Source: an uncultured Muribaculaceae bacterium (lineage in GTDB: Bacteria > Bacteroidota > Bacteroidia > Bacteroidales > Muribaculaceae). From it: 64,000 nucleotides of DNA. The position numbers were made by a program, and so were the translations under genes. The stretch spans positions 1-64,000 of the forward strand of contig CAJOFM010000001.1 of the NCBI GenBank assembly GCA_905233915.1, written 5' to 3'. The notes under the pieces are model-generated. The model saw only the letters and a program-made list of their open reading frames with translations, was not told the DNA's origin and searched no databases. Positions 18,425-26,988 of the stretch are shown piece after piece (positions within the stretch are counted from its first letter, which is position 1; each line of letters starts with the position of its first letter).

Positions 18425-18487
18425 TCTAGTTTCTAGTCCTTAGTTTTTAGTCCTTAGTTCTTTTGTTGGCCACGGCTGAGCCGTGGC
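18425..18487 (-). repeat. Repeat tract and hairpin before kce
   Basis: Plus strand: four TAGTCCTTAG/TAGTTT units, then GCCACGGC-TGA-GCCGTGGC, a perfect 8-bp stem with a 3-nt loop (18469-18487). Its layout (A-rich ACTAA repeats next to the ATG on the minus strand, GC hairpin further upstream) copies that of the etfB and bcd elements, although the units differ in sequence. Confidence 0.55.
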
Positions 18488-18506
18488 ACGGGGGACCCTT
18501 AACGGA

Positions 18507-18899
18507 TTACTTGTTCTTGCGTTGGCAATCTTTGGGGGTTACACAGGTGCCTGATGCGCGGCACACGATGACGGGCTCATCGAGGATATCGGCAGCCGAT
18601 GCCGAGATATCGGGGCGGGCCTGAGCCACCTTGCGTGCCTCAAAGACCATGTGGCGTGAGGTATTGCCCTCGCGGTCAATCCAGCCCTCGGCCTCGATAA
18701 AGTCACCGGCATAGACGGGTGCCAGGAACTCGATGTTGTCATAGGCGCAGAAGAGGCCTTCGTCACCATCACGCATAATCAACAACTCGGTAGCCACGTC
18801 TCCAAACAGGTGAACCATGTGTGCTCCATCAACCAGATTACCACCGTAGTGTGCGTCCTTTGCGCTCATGCGCAGTCTGATCATTGTCTTGTATTCCAT
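18507..18899 (-). CDS. kal: 3-aminobutyryl-CoA ammonia lyase
   Basis: 130 aa, the full length for this small hot-dog-fold enzyme. Removes ammonia from L-3-aminobutyryl-CoA to give crotonyl-Co[20 protein letters not shown] is the family signature near residues 11-29. [19 protein letters not shown] contains the hot-dog central helix/strand with a catalytic acidic residue. Second gene of the operon, between kce and atoD. The ATG follows an AAAACTGAAAACT tract. Confidence 0.92.
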   Translation of the reverse strand: MEYKTMIRLRMSAKDAHYGGNLVDGAHMVHLFGDVATELLIMRDGDEGLFCAYDNIEFLAPVYAGDFIEAEGWIDREGNTSRHMVFEARKVAQARPDISASAADILDEPVIVCRASGTCVTPKDCQRKNK

Positions 18900-18901
18900 G
18901 T

Positions 18902-18945
18902 CAAGTTTTCAGTTTTCAGTCGTCAGTTTTCAGTTTTCTGCTAAT
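18902..18945 (-). repeat. AACTGA-type repeat tract before kal
   Basis: Plus strand: repeated AGTTTTCAGTTTTCAG units with one variant (TCGTCAG). On the minus strand these read AACTGAAAACTG and end next to the kal start codon. No GC hairpin accompanies this copy. Confidence 0.55.
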
Positions 18946-18957
18946 GCCTAAAGCCTA

Positions 18958-19608
18958 TTACTTCTCAACATAGATGCCATCAACATAGATACCTGAAGCA
19001 TGAACGTGCTCGGGAGCGATCTCGCCCACGGGAACGAGCTTCTCGGCCTCAACGACAACATAGTCGGCAGCGGTGGCCATCAGCGGGTTGAAGTTGTTGG
19101 TGGTTCCGAGGAATACCATGTTACCGAACTCATCGACGATGTTTGCACGCAGGAAAGCAATGTCTGCGCGCAGGGGCTTCTCCAACAGGAAGTCCTGACC
19201 GTCAACCTTGATGATTTCCTTGCCGTCGGCCATGATGGTGCCCAAGCCAGTGGGGGTCAACACGCCGCCAAGACCTGCGCCTGCCGCACGGATGCGCTCG
19301 GCCAGGGTGCCCTGGGGAACATACTCCACGATGAGGGTGCCCTCATTCTTCTGCAATGCGGTCTGCTTGTTGGTACCCGTGTGGGACACAATAGCCTTCT
19401 TTACCTGATGGTTGCTAACCAGCTTGCCATGAGCTACCTCGTCATAGGCCGTGTCATTGGCAATGATAGTGAGGTCTTTAACACCTTTTTCTACAATGGC
19501 GTCGATGATCTGGGTGGCACTGCCGTTGCCCAGGAAACCGCCAAACATGATTGTCATGCCGTCTTGCACTTTCTCGACGGCTTGCTGCAATGTGATTTGT
19601 TTGTTCAT
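18958..19608 (-). CDS. atoD: Butyrate-acetoacetate CoA-transferase, alpha subunit
   Basis: 216 aa. Family I CoA-transferase alpha subunit. VQDGMTIMFGGFLGNGSATQ is the family N-terminal block, VEYVPQGTLAERIRAAGAGL the CoA-binding region, and KPLRADIAFLRANIVDEFGN another conserved block. Pairs with AtoA (9624-10283). First gene of the lysine operon, 58 nt ahead of kal. Placing one subunit first and the other near the middle would need the complex to assemble from distant parts of one long transcript. Confidence 0.93.
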   Translation of the reverse strand: MNKQITLQQAVEKVQDGMTIMFGGFLGNGSATQIIDAIVEKGVKDLTIIANDTAYDEVAHGKLVSNHQVKKAIVSHTGTNKQTALQKNEGTLIVEYVPQGTLAERIRAAGAGLGGVLTPTGLGTIMADGKEIIKVDGQDFLLEKPLRADIAFLRANIVDEFGNMVFLGTTNNFNPLMATAADYVVVEAEKLVPVGEIAPEHVHASGIYVDGIYVEK

Positions 19609-19653
19609 AATGTTTATATTTTGGAATTATCGGTTTATGTCGAATATTGGGTG

Positions 19654-19661
19654 CAAATATA
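19654..19661 (-). promoter_or_regulatory. -7 box of the lysine fermentation operon
   Basis: Minus-strand TATATTTG fits TAnnTTTG, about 46 nt before the atoD start codon. No TTTG occurs at the expected 19-21 nt spacing, which could mean a regulated or activator-dependent promoter. It is the only clear promoter element found for the 15-gene operon. Confidence 0.6.
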
Positions 19662-19832
19662 GAAAAAAATCCCCATTTCAGCGCCATTCTCGGCAACAAT
19701 TTATGAACTTTTTATCTATTATATAGATAAGTGCTCCATACACAACACTTTGAATTTTCATCACCATCCTGGCCCCAATGTTTTTTGGCATAATTTTTGC
19801 AGTTTTTAACTTAAAAGATGCTAGGAAAAAGT

Positions 19833-19840
19833 TATCTTTG
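19833..19840 (+). promoter_or_regulatory. -7 box of the flotillin gene
   Basis: TATCTTTG fits TAnnTTTG, 40 nt before the start codon. Upstream T runs exist but none at ideal spacing. It is divergent from the lysine operon promoter, so both share the 19609-19880 interval. Confidence 0.6.
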
Positions 19841-19880
19841 CGTCGAATAAACTTTGTGTAAAACTAAATCATTTTGAATT

Positions 19881-21389
19881 ATGGGAACGTTAGATTTCGG
19901 AACACTGGAGATAGCCATTATAGCCGGTGTGATTATCCTGCTGTTACTAGTCCTCCTTTTCACCTGCTATGTCAAGGCACCGCCCAGCACTGCCTATGTA
20001 ATCTCGGGTATCAAGCGCGAGCCGCGCATCCTGATTGGTGCCGGTGGCGTGAAGATCCCCATCTTTGAGCGCCTCGACAAGGTGTACCTGGGCCAGCTCA
20101 CCGTTGACATTCGCACCGAACGCAGCGTGCCCACCAACGATTTTATCAACGTGAATGTCGATGCCGTTGCTAAAGTAGCCGTGACCCCCACCACCGAAGG
20201 CGTGCGCCTCGCCGCCCGTAACTTCCTGAACATGGATGCCGAAACCATCTCAGGCCAGCTGCAAGACACCCTGCAGGGTAACCTGCGTGAGTTGATCGGC
20301 AGCCAGGGACTGAAAGAGCTGAACGTTGACCGTGACGGATTCTCCAACCAGGTCATGGACAAGGCGGCTCCCGATATGGCCAAGCTCGGTATTTCTATCC
20401 TCGCGTTCAATGTGCAGAACATTACCGACGAGCTGGGACTGATTGAGAACCTGGGTGCCGACAACACGTGGACCATCCGCAAGAATGCCGCCATCACCAA
20501 GGCTCAGGCCGAAAAGGATATTGCTCAGGCCCGTGCCGAGAACGAGAAACTGGCCAATGACGCCACTGTAGCCTCACAGACCGCAATCGCCGAGCGCCAG
20601 AACGAGCTGACCATCCGCCGCGCTGACCTGAAACAGGAGGCCGACACGCGCCAGGCCCAGGCCGATGCCGCCTACCGCATTCAGGAGCAAGAGCAGCAGA
20701 AGGTGCTTAACGAGAAAGAGGTGGATGCACAAATCGCACGCACCAAGAAGGAGCAAGACCTGACTAACGAGCAGATCAAGATCCGCGAGAATACCCTGCT
20801 TGCCGAGGTCAACAAGCAGGCTGATGCCGACCGCTACTCCAAGCAGATTCAGGCCGAGGCCGAGAAGTTCCAAATCCAGAAGAACGCCGAGGCCGACCTG
20901 GAGAAGCGCAAACGCGAGGCCGAAGCCCAGCGCTACGAGGCCGAGCAGGAAGCTGAAGCCATCCGCGCCAAAGCCGAGGCACAGAAGTTCGCCATGATGC
21001 AGGAGGCCGAGGGTATCAAGGCCCGCGGTGAGGCCGAGGCCTACGCCGTGCAGAAGAAAGGTGAAGCCGAAGCCCAAGCCATGGAGAAAAAGGCCGAGGC
21101 ATTCAAGAAGTATAACGACGCCGCTGTTGCCCAAATGGTCATCGACAAGCTGCCCGAAATCACGCGCAACGTCGCCGAGCAGGTAGCCACCATCCAGGGC
21201 GTGAACATCTACAGCACCGGTGGCGACCACGGAGCAGGCATCGGCACCATCACCGGCACACTGCCCGTAGTGCTCGCCCAAGTGAATGACACCGTCAAGA
21301 GCGCCGTGGGTGTGGACCTTGCCAGCATCGTGCGCAAGCATGAGGGTCCCAAGGACACCCCGCCCACCCAGGAGGACGAGAAGAAGTAA
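19881..21389 (+). CDS. Flotillin-like SPFH membrane scaffold protein
   Basis: 502 aa. An N-terminal transmembrane segment (about residues 10-32, IAIIAGVIILLLLVLLFTCY) is followed by an SPFH/band-7 domain (about 33-210; KVYLGQLTVDIRTERSVPTNDFI). A long Ala/Glu/Lys/Gln-rich coiled coil follows (about 210-420, many AEA repeats), then a C-terminal region with NVAEQVATIQGVNIYSTGGD. This matches YuaG/YqiK-type flotillins that organise membrane microdomains. No NfeD partner gene is adjacent. Monocistronic with its own promoter and a strong terminator. Confidence 0.9.
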   Translation: MGTLDFGTLEIAIIAGVIILLLLVLLFTCYVKAPPSTAYVISGIKREPRILIGAGGVKIPIFERLDKVYLGQLTVDIRTERSVPTNDFINVNVDAVAKVAVTPTTEGVRLAARNFLNMDAETISGQLQDTLQGNLRELIGSQGLKELNVDRDGFSNQVMDKAAPDMAKLGISILAFNVQNITDELGLIENLGADNTWTIRKNAAITKAQAEKDIAQARAENEKLANDATVASQTAIAERQNELTIRRADLKQEADTRQAQADAAYRIQEQEQQKVLNEKEVDAQIARTKKEQDLTNEQIKIRENTLLAEVNKQADADRYSKQIQAEAEKFQIQKNAEADLEKRKREAEAQRYEAEQEAEAIRAKAEAQKFAMMQEAEGIKARGEAEAYAVQKKGEAEAQAMEKKAEAFKKYNDAAVAQMVIDKLPEITRNVAEQVATIQGVNIYSTGGDHGAGIGTITGTLPVVLAQVNDTVKSAVGVDLASIVRKHEGPKDTPPTQEDEKK

Positions 21390-21412
21390 GCAAATCCTCT
21401 TATCATAAAACG

Positions 21413-21457
21413 AATCAGGCCGAAAGCGAAATGAGTTGCTTTCGGCCTGATTTTTAT
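21413..21457. terminator. Bidirectional terminator between flotillin and DPP IV genes
   Basis: Perfect 15-bp stem AATCAGGCCGAAAGC with GCTTTCGGCCTGATT, loop of 10 nt, followed by TTTTTA on the plus strand. On the minus strand the stem is followed by CGTTTTATG, so it can also serve the convergent gene. Confidence 0.9.
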
Positions 21458-21471
21458 CGTGTTACAATGTA

Positions 21472-23679
21472 TTACTTAAGGTAATCGTCGAAGTAACGGG
21501 TGATGCGTTCGTGCAGGTGCACGCTCTGGTGACCTCGCATGTTGTGACCCTGACCAGGATACACAAAGAAGTCGGGTTGAGTACCAGCAGCAATGCAGGC
21601 CTTGAGGAAGCTATAAGCATGCTGAGGCACCACTGTGGGGTCATTGAGGCCGATAATGATCTGCAAGCGTCCCTTGAGGTTGGCCGCCTTGCTGATCAGA
21701 CTGCTCTGCTGGTAGCCCTCGGGATTGGTCTGCGGGGTGTCCATGTAACGCTCACCATACATCACCTCATACCACTTCCAGTCGATGACGGGACCGCCAG
21801 CAACGCCTACCTTGAAGACGTCGGGATAGGTGGTCATCAGGTTAATGGTCATGAAACCGCCAAAGCTCCAACCGTGAACGCCGATGCGGGCCGTGTCAAC
21901 ATAGTTGAGCGTGCGCAGGAAATCCACACCACACATCTGGTCCTGCATCTCGACCTGTCCAAGGTGACGGAAAGTAGCCTGCTCAAAGTCACGACCGCGG
22001 TTCTCACTGCCACGGTTGTCGAGGATAAACAGCAGGTAGCCACGCTGCGCCATATAGGTTTCCCAACTGCGGCTACCGTAGTGCCAACGTGCATCCACGT
22101 TATGGGCATGCGGTCCACCATAGACATAGACCACGGTGGGATACTTCTTGGTCGCGTCAAAGTCGGTGGGCATCACCATGCGGTAGTACAGGTCAGTCAC
22201 CCCGTCGGCTGCCTTAATCGTGCCGCAACGGTACTCGGGCACCGTATAACCCTGCCAGGGGTCAGAAGCGGTGAAATAACGTGATGACTTGTTATTGCGG
22301 GTGTCCACGATAGCGATGTTGCGGGGCACATCAGGCTCCTGGTAGCTGTCGATTAGCCAAGCGCCGCTGGCGCTCAAGCGGCCAGTGTGCCAGCCTTTTC
22401 CGCCCTCGTCGATGCGGGTCAGTTTACCATCGGCAACATCCACACGGTACAGGTTCTGCTGCAATGGACCCTCGGCATTGGCTGCGATGATCACTGCCTT
22501 GCTCTCGGTATCAAACCCCAGCAAGTCGGTCACCACCCAATTACCGCGTGTGAGCTGACGCAATTCATTGCCATTGATGTCAAACAGATACAGGTGGTTA
22601 TAGCCGTCCTTCTCACTCCACATGATGAATTTCTCCTTGTCCCAGGGCAGGAAAGTGATGGGATGCTGCGGCTCCACATACTTATCATTGTACTCACGGT
22701 AAAGTGTTGACATACGACGTCCAGTCGCTGCATCATAAGCCACCAATTCCACCTTGTTCTGGTCACGATTGCCCTCCATCAGATAAATGGTCTTGCCGTC
22801 GGGACTCCATGAAATGTTGGAGAAGTAGCGGTCAACAGGGTTACCTATGCGCAGATGAACCGTATCGTCAACATTCATGTCATAGATGCCAACGTTCACG
22901 ATATGGGACCGTTGACCAGCCATGGGATACTTCTCGGGAGCATACTCAGCTATCAAACGAGTAGTATCATCAAGTTCCGGCACATCGACCAATGGGTAGT
23001 CATCCACCATGCACTGGTCCATGCAGTAAAATGCCAAGCGCTTGCCATCGGGGCTCCAGAACAAACCGCCATCGATACCGAACTCGCTGCGATGAACGCT
23101 TTGGCCATAGACCATCTCGCGAGAGCCGTCGGAAGTCACCTGACGGTTACGTCCTGTCGAGTTGGTGACATAAAGGTCGTCATACATCACATAGGCCACT
23201 GCACGGCTCTTATCATTCCACTCCAGTGCTTGGGCATCGGCATAACGATCCTGTTTCCACTCCACTGTGCCAGTCTTGAAATTGATGAGCATGCGCTCTT
23301 TTTTGTTGGACAGCAACACAAGTGACTTGTCAGCATAAGGGAAACGTGCCGATTTCAAGCTCCCGATCTTGCGGTCGTCGGAATTGAACCCAGCCCCTTT
23401 GTTAAGGCCAGCCCTGGTGAACAGCACCGTCTCCTTGCCCTTGTTCGTCACCGACCAACAAGTGTCGGCCGAGAGGCGGACCAACTGGTCACCCCACCAC
23501 ATGAGGGTTCGGTTCTGTGGAGTCATTTTCTCATAATTGTTTCCACCGAAGTTCAAGTCTTCCAGAGTGAATTGCTTCTGGGCCAGTGATGGCAGCACCA
23601 TCAAGGCCATGAGCACCAGCGATAAGCCGTGTCGTTTACTCATTGTCATTTTCATTTCAGTATGGTCTATGTTAAACAT
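21472..23679 (-). CDS. Dipeptidyl-peptidase IV-like serine protease (S9B)
   Basis: 735 aa. Secreted exopeptidase that should remove Xaa-Pro dipeptides. The signal peptide follows Met13 (MSKRHGLSLVLMALMVLPSLAQ), so starts at 23679, 23655 or 23643 are all possible. Residues about 40-480 form the eight-bladed propeller (FWSPDGKRLAFY, SWSPDGKTIYLMEG). The C-terminal hydrolase has HGWSFGGFMT with the nucleophile Ser, GLNDPTVVPQHA with the catalytic Asp, and GQGHNMRG with the catalytic His. Such proteases help asaccharolytic Bacteroidales feed on peptides, which fits the lysine fermentation operon. Confidence 0.9.
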   Translation of the reverse strand: MFNIDHTEMKMTMSKRHGLSLVLMALMVLPSLAQKQFTLEDLNFGGNNYEKMTPQNRTLMWWGDQLVRLSADTCWSVTNKGKETVLFTRAGLNKGAGFNSDDRKIGSLKSARFPYADKSLVLLSNKKERMLINFKTGTVEWKQDRYADAQALEWNDKSRAVAYVMYDDLYVTNSTGRNRQVTSDGSREMVYGQSVHRSEFGIDGGLFWSPDGKRLAFYCMDQCMVDDYPLVDVPELDDTTRLIAEYAPEKYPMAGQRSHIVNVGIYDMNVDDTVHLRIGNPVDRYFSNISWSPDGKTIYLMEGNRDQNKVELVAYDAATGRRMSTLYREYNDKYVEPQHPITFLPWDKEKFIMWSEKDGYNHLYLFDINGNELRQLTRGNWVVTDLLGFDTESKAVIIAANAEGPLQQNLYRVDVADGKLTRIDEGGKGWHTGRLSASGAWLIDSYQEPDVPRNIAIVDTRNNKSSRYFTASDPWQGYTVPEYRCGTIKAADGVTDLYYRMVMPTDFDATKKYPTVVYVYGGPHAHNVDARWHYGSRSWETYMAQRGYLLFILDNRGSENRGRDFEQATFRHLGQVEMQDQMCGVDFLRTLNYVDTARIGVHGWSFGGFMTINLMTTYPDVFKVGVAGGPVIDWKWYEVMYGERYMDTPQTNPEGYQQSSLISKAANLKGRLQIIIGLNDPTVVPQHAYSFLKACIAAGTQPDFFVYPGQGHNMRGHQSVHLHERITRYFDDYLK

Positions 23680-23695
23680 TTCCTAATTAATGACG

Positions 23696-23703
23696 CAAAA
23701 GTA
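23696..23703 (-). promoter_or_regulatory. -7 box of the DPP IV-like gene
   Basis: Minus-strand TACTTTTG fits TAnnTTTG. The predicted transcript start lies about 10 nt before the first ATG (23679), favouring an internal ATG if a normal leader is needed. Confidence 0.55.
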
Positions 23704-23951
23704 TCACTTTTTTCTGACAAAGCCTAACAATCCACCAGATTTCCTCAATAATAGCTGGAGCCCCCATCCTTGATGAATGAGGGTTGGCTTGACTCGCTGA
23801 CAATGCACACATCATCTCATCATTAAACATGATGAATATACAATAGCTATATCATAAAATATCATTATTAGCGCAAATCGGGTTTATAGAGAATCTGGGT
23901 GCGTTGGCTGATTAGAACGGCAAGAACCCACGCCAATGCGCAAAAAGTTTG

Positions 23952-23959
23952 TAACTTTG
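23952..23959 (+). promoter_or_regulatory. -7 box of the small lipoprotein gene
   Basis: TAACTTTG fits TAnnTTTG and ends only five bases before the ATG at 23965. Transcription would then start at or within a few bases of the start codon. Confidence 0.5.
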
Positions 23960-23964
23960 CCGAC

Positions 23965-24573
23965 ATGAAAAAGACATTCATTACAGTTGGCCTCCTGCTG
24001 GGCCTGGCGCTCACAGGATGCGGAAACCGGCACAACGCCAGCGGTACCGACTATACGGTGACCTGCCGTCTTGACGGCGTGGCACAGCACGACATCGCGA
24101 CACTGCTTGTGCTGGAAGAGGATTATCACCAGTTGAGGGTGTGCGGCGCGGCCCGTCTGCAAGACGGAAGTTGCAGTTTTAACGGGCAGATTGACGAGCC
24201 TAAGGTGGCCCTTATCCGTTGGGACAATGACACGGTAGAGCCCTTCTACTTCGTGCTAGAGGCCGGAGACATCCACGTTACCCTCAAGCCCGGCTCGTGG
24301 GATATCACCGGCAGCCCGATGAACAGCCGCTACCTGCACTATATCAACCAGCGAAACGCCATCATGGATTCACGCCTGAACACTTGGCAGGAATACCTCA
24401 AGCAGGCAGCCGACAAGTCGCTCACACGCGCTGAGGAGATGCGCCTGGTCAAGCAGGACAGCCTGCTCAACGACTCGCTGGTGCGTCTCACCAGGGAGCA
24501 CATCGACCGCGGCGATGCCGTGGGCCGCATCATCAGGGAGCGTTACGGTGACCAACCCGGCCAGAAGCATTAA
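23965..24573 (+). CDS. Small lipoprotein with DUF4369-like domain
   Basis: 202 aa from the ATG at 23965; the open frame upstream overlaps the promoter and is not used. The signal MKKTFITVGLLLGLALTGC ends in a lipobox (LTGC), giving a lipid-anchored Cys. Residues about 30-130 resemble the DUF4369 domain that precedes thioredoxin-like domains in many Bacteroidales lipoproteins (YTVTCRLDG, LEAGDIHVTLKPGSWDITGS). A charged helical tail replaces the thioredoxin domain, so no redox CxxC is present. Role unknown, probably envelope-associated. Confidence 0.8.
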   Translation: MKKTFITVGLLLGLALTGCGNRHNASGTDYTVTCRLDGVAQHDIATLLVLEEDYHQLRVCGAARLQDGSCSFNGQIDEPKVALIRWDNDTVEPFYFVLEAGDIHVTLKPGSWDITGSPMNSRYLHYINQRNAIMDSRLNTWQEYLKQAADKSLTRAEEMRLVKQDSLLNDSLVRLTREHIDRGDAVGRIIRERYGDQPGQKH

Positions 24574-24629
24574 TGATGCCCAACTGGGATTATCAGGGGC
24601 TGTGTTATAATTGTTTCGCCTATAATATC

Positions 24630-24649
24630 AACCGTGCTGGCGCACGGTT
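24630..24649 (+). other. Short hairpin after the lipoprotein gene
   Basis: Perfect 8-bp stem AACCGTGC/GCACGGTT with a 4-nt loop, 56 nt after the stop codon. No T tract follows, so it is at best a weak terminator. Confidence 0.4.
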
Positions 24650-24695
24650 ACATGTGCGAGAATTAACCTCAAGGTCAACTGCTATATGGTTACCT

Positions 24696-24738
24696 AAAAA
24701 AATCACCCTGCCGACAAATGTCAGCAGGGTGATTTTTA
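24696..24738 (-). terminator. Rho-independent terminator of the OmpA-family gene
   Basis: Stem AATCACCCTGC with GCAGGGTGATT. On the minus strand it is followed by TTTTTTAGG. Lies just after the stop codon at 24776. Confidence 0.88.
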
Positions 24739-24775
24739 GGTTTTAATTAACCGTACGGTTCGATCTTGTCAGGAA

Positions 24776-26017
24776 TTAGTTCTTAACAATGAGTTCGCAG
24801 ATCGAAACGCGGTTCCAGCTGAGCTCCTGGAACATGTCGGTCTCACCACAACCCTGGGCAGTGATGCGGCTAGCATCGATGCCATACTTGTTGATGAGCA
24901 TGTTCTTCACAGCCTCGGCGCGGCCATTGGCCAGACGGATGTTGTTGTCGTGGGGACCCTCGGAAGAAGCATAACCCTTGATGTCAACAGTTGAACCGGG
25001 ATTGTTCTTCAGGTACATGGCAACGCGCTCAACATTAGCCTGCTGGTCAGCAGTGATGTTGGTCTTGTTCAGCTTGAAGTGAACGAGAACATTCATGTAC
25101 TTAGCATTGGGATCAGCAGCCTTAGTGGGCTCGGGCTTAGCCTTGCGGGCAGCATCCAGATCGCGCTGGAGCTGAGCGTTGCGAGCGTTAGCGGCGTCGA
25201 GGTCACCCTGGAGGCCGTTGAGCTGGTTGCGCAGACCATTGATCTGACCATTGAGAGCGTCAATGTCATCCTGGCTGTACTTGTAGGGGCAGAAGGTGAT
25301 GTAGCGCTCGCCGTTGCTACCCTTGAAGTGATAAGTCAGACCAGCCTCGAGCTCTACAGCAGCGTGGTTAGCGTTCATCTGGCTCTTGCCGTTGCGGGGC
25401 TCACCGTCCCAAGCAGCGCGGGCATTGAGGTTGTGACGATAAGGAATCATGATGTCACCATTCATGTCCCAAACCACTGCGGGCTTCAGGCTGAAGGTCC
25501 AAGCGCGGCTCTCACCGAAGTTGAAGTTGAGGTTAGCACCAGCCTTGGTGTACCAGCTGTTGTAGTCATTGCCGTAAACATTGGCAGACTCATTGCGGTG
25601 GAAAGCGTGCAACCAACCAGCACCGATTACGCCCTCGAGCTCAAATACGCGGGGGATACCCTTGTAACCACCGAAGAGGTTGCTCAGGTTAACGGTACCA
25701 AACATGCCGGCCAGAGTGTGGTCGATGATGTTCGGGCTCTTGGGTCCCCAGTAGTTGGGTTCCTTCTCCCAGCTGGTGGTGTTGATGGTAGCCTCACCCT
25801 CAACGCCCAGACCGAAGACGGGAGTCAGCTGCTTGCGAATCTCCAGACCAAAGATGCCGCGAGCGCTGGGCCAGAAGGCATAACCCTGGAAGGGCATGAT
25901 AGCGCCACCCTTCAAGGTTACCGACATGTTGTCAAAGAACTTGTTCTGCTCCAGAGACTGAGCCTGAGCAGCACACACGCCCATCAGAAGGGCTAAAGTC
26001 AAGATAATCTTTTTCAT
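24776..26017 (-). CDS. OmpA-family outer membrane protein
   Basis: 413 aa. The signal peptide ends AAQA|QSL. Residues about 30-250 form a beta barrel with alternating hydrophobic strands. A short coiled coil (about 255-300, DALNGQINGLRNQLNGLQGD) leads to a C-terminal OmpA peptidoglycan-binding domain (about 305-413; NKTNITADQQANVERVAMYL, VDIKGYASSEG, LANGRAEAVKNML, GIDASRI). Anchors the outer membrane to the cell wall. Strong promoter and terminator on both sides suggest a single abundant product. Confidence 0.92.
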   Translation of the reverse strand: MKKIILTLALLMGVCAAQAQSLEQNKFFDNMSVTLKGGAIMPFQGYAFWPSARGIFGLEIRKQLTPVFGLGVEGEATINTTSWEKEPNYWGPKSPNIIDHTLAGMFGTVNLSNLFGGYKGIPRVFELEGVIGAGWLHAFHRNESANVYGNDYNSWYTKAGANLNFNFGESRAWTFSLKPAVVWDMNGDIMIPYRHNLNARAAWDGEPRNGKSQMNANHAAVELEAGLTYHFKGSNGERYITFCPYKYSQDDIDALNGQINGLRNQLNGLQGDLDAANARNAQLQRDLDAARKAKPEPTKAADPNAKYMNVLVHFKLNKTNITADQQANVERVAMYLKNNPGSTVDIKGYASSEGPHDNNIRLANGRAEAVKNMLINKYGIDASRITAQGCGETDMFQELSWNRVSICELIVKN

Positions 26018-26058
26018 TTTGTTAAAATTTAAAAACTATATTAGACGAATTTATTTGG

Positions 26059-26091
26059 CAAAAGTAATACATTTTTCTTTAATCACCAAAA
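26059..26091 (-). promoter_or_regulatory. Promoter of the OmpA-family gene
   Basis: Minus strand: TTTTG (plus 26087-26091), 20-nt spacer, TACTTTTG (plus 26059-26066). A full match to the Bacteroidetes consensus. Confidence 0.78.
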
Positions 26092-26165
26092 TTTAACATT
26101 CATTAAGAATAAAATATGATAAAAAAATGGTTTTTTATCTTGAAATTCTCATTTTTTACCATAAT

Positions 26166-26843
26166 TCAGCCAGCAATCACGTCAATTACGGCATTTATAT
26201 CGGCCAAAGAGACCTCCCCGTCGCCGTTGACATCGGCCCGGTCGTTGAGTTCATCATCGGTTGCGCCACCGATGATAATGCCGATGATGGCATTCACATC
26301 GGCGACCGTCACTTCTCCATCAATATTGACGTCGGCCTTGAAGCTTGAAGTGGCGACAAGCCGCCTTATCGCCCCGCTGCTGACGATATCGGCTTTCCAA
26401 GATGCGAAACGCAACCTGGCATTCTTAAACCCGTGGGAGACATACAGGGAGAGATTTACCTGGTTTTCCCGCGCGAGCGAAGTGGGTGTGAACGTGACCG
26501 AGTCAACGGCCTCGCCGTTCTGGTCGATGATTGCGGCCGTGAGGCCCGCCTTGGAAACCACAAAGTCCTCGGACGACCAGAACCTTGTCACCCAAGTGAC
26601 CGTCATGTCGATGGTCTGTCCCGTACGGCAATCAAACCGTGGAGATATCAACGTGAGCGGGAGTCCCTCACTGTTGGTATAGAGGACAATGCGATTGGCC
26701 TGGATGTTGTCGTGATTGAGCTCGATGCCCGGGTTGGTATAAACCCAGTCCTCGTATTCATTAGGCGAGAACTGCGGCACCTGACCCTGCATGCACAAGG
26801 CCACCAACATCATCATAGCTGTTATACCCAAATACCTCTTCAT
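26166..26843 (-). CDS. Secreted protein with C-terminal dockerin-like repeats
   Basis: 225 aa. The signal peptide ends near CMQG|QVP. Residues about 25-165 form an unrecognised beta-rich domain (IDMTVTWVTRFW, ARLRFASWKADIVSSG), possibly a carbohydrate-binding or choice-of-anchor type fold. The last 58 residues hold two dockerin type I half-repeats, DVNIDGEVTVADVNAII and DVNGDGEVSLADINAVI, each with the Asp/Asn calcium loop. No cohesin is visible in the window, so the dockerin may act as a surface or secretion module. First of five dockerin genes in a row. Confidence 0.85.
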   Translation of the reverse strand: MKRYLGITAMMMLVALCMQGQVPQFSPNEYEDWVYTNPGIELNHDNIQANRIVLYTNSEGLPLTLISPRFDCRTGQTIDMTVTWVTRFWSSEDFVVSKAGLTAAIIDQNGEAVDSVTFTPTSLARENQVNLSLYVSHGFKNARLRFASWKADIVSSGAIRRLVATSSFKADVNIDGEVTVADVNAIIGIIIGGATDDELNDRADVNGDGEVSLADINAVIDVIAG

Positions 26844-26892
26844 AACACAAACAGTTCATTAAACTTTAAGGTTAAACATCTCATTGAAAATA

Positions 26893-26900
26893 CAAAGATA
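26893..26900 (-). promoter_or_regulatory. -7 box of the 26166-26843 gene
   Basis: Minus-strand TATCTTTG about 50 nt before the start codon. The T tract of the preceding gene's terminator ends directly next to it. Confidence 0.6.
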
Positions 26901-26916
26901 AGAAAAAAAACAACAA

Positions 26917-26959
26917 CTTCCGCCTGTTTTTGCGTTTTTTGTGCAAAAACAGGCGGAAG
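26917..26959 (-). terminator. Strong terminator of the 26989-28584 gene
   Basis: Perfect 17-bp stem CTTCCGCCTGTTTTTGC with its complement, 9-nt loop, followed on the minus strand by GTTGTTGTTTTTTTTC. The longest perfect stem in the window. Confidence 0.92.
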
Positions 26960-26988
26960 AATAGTATTCAATTATACTTGGCCTGCTA

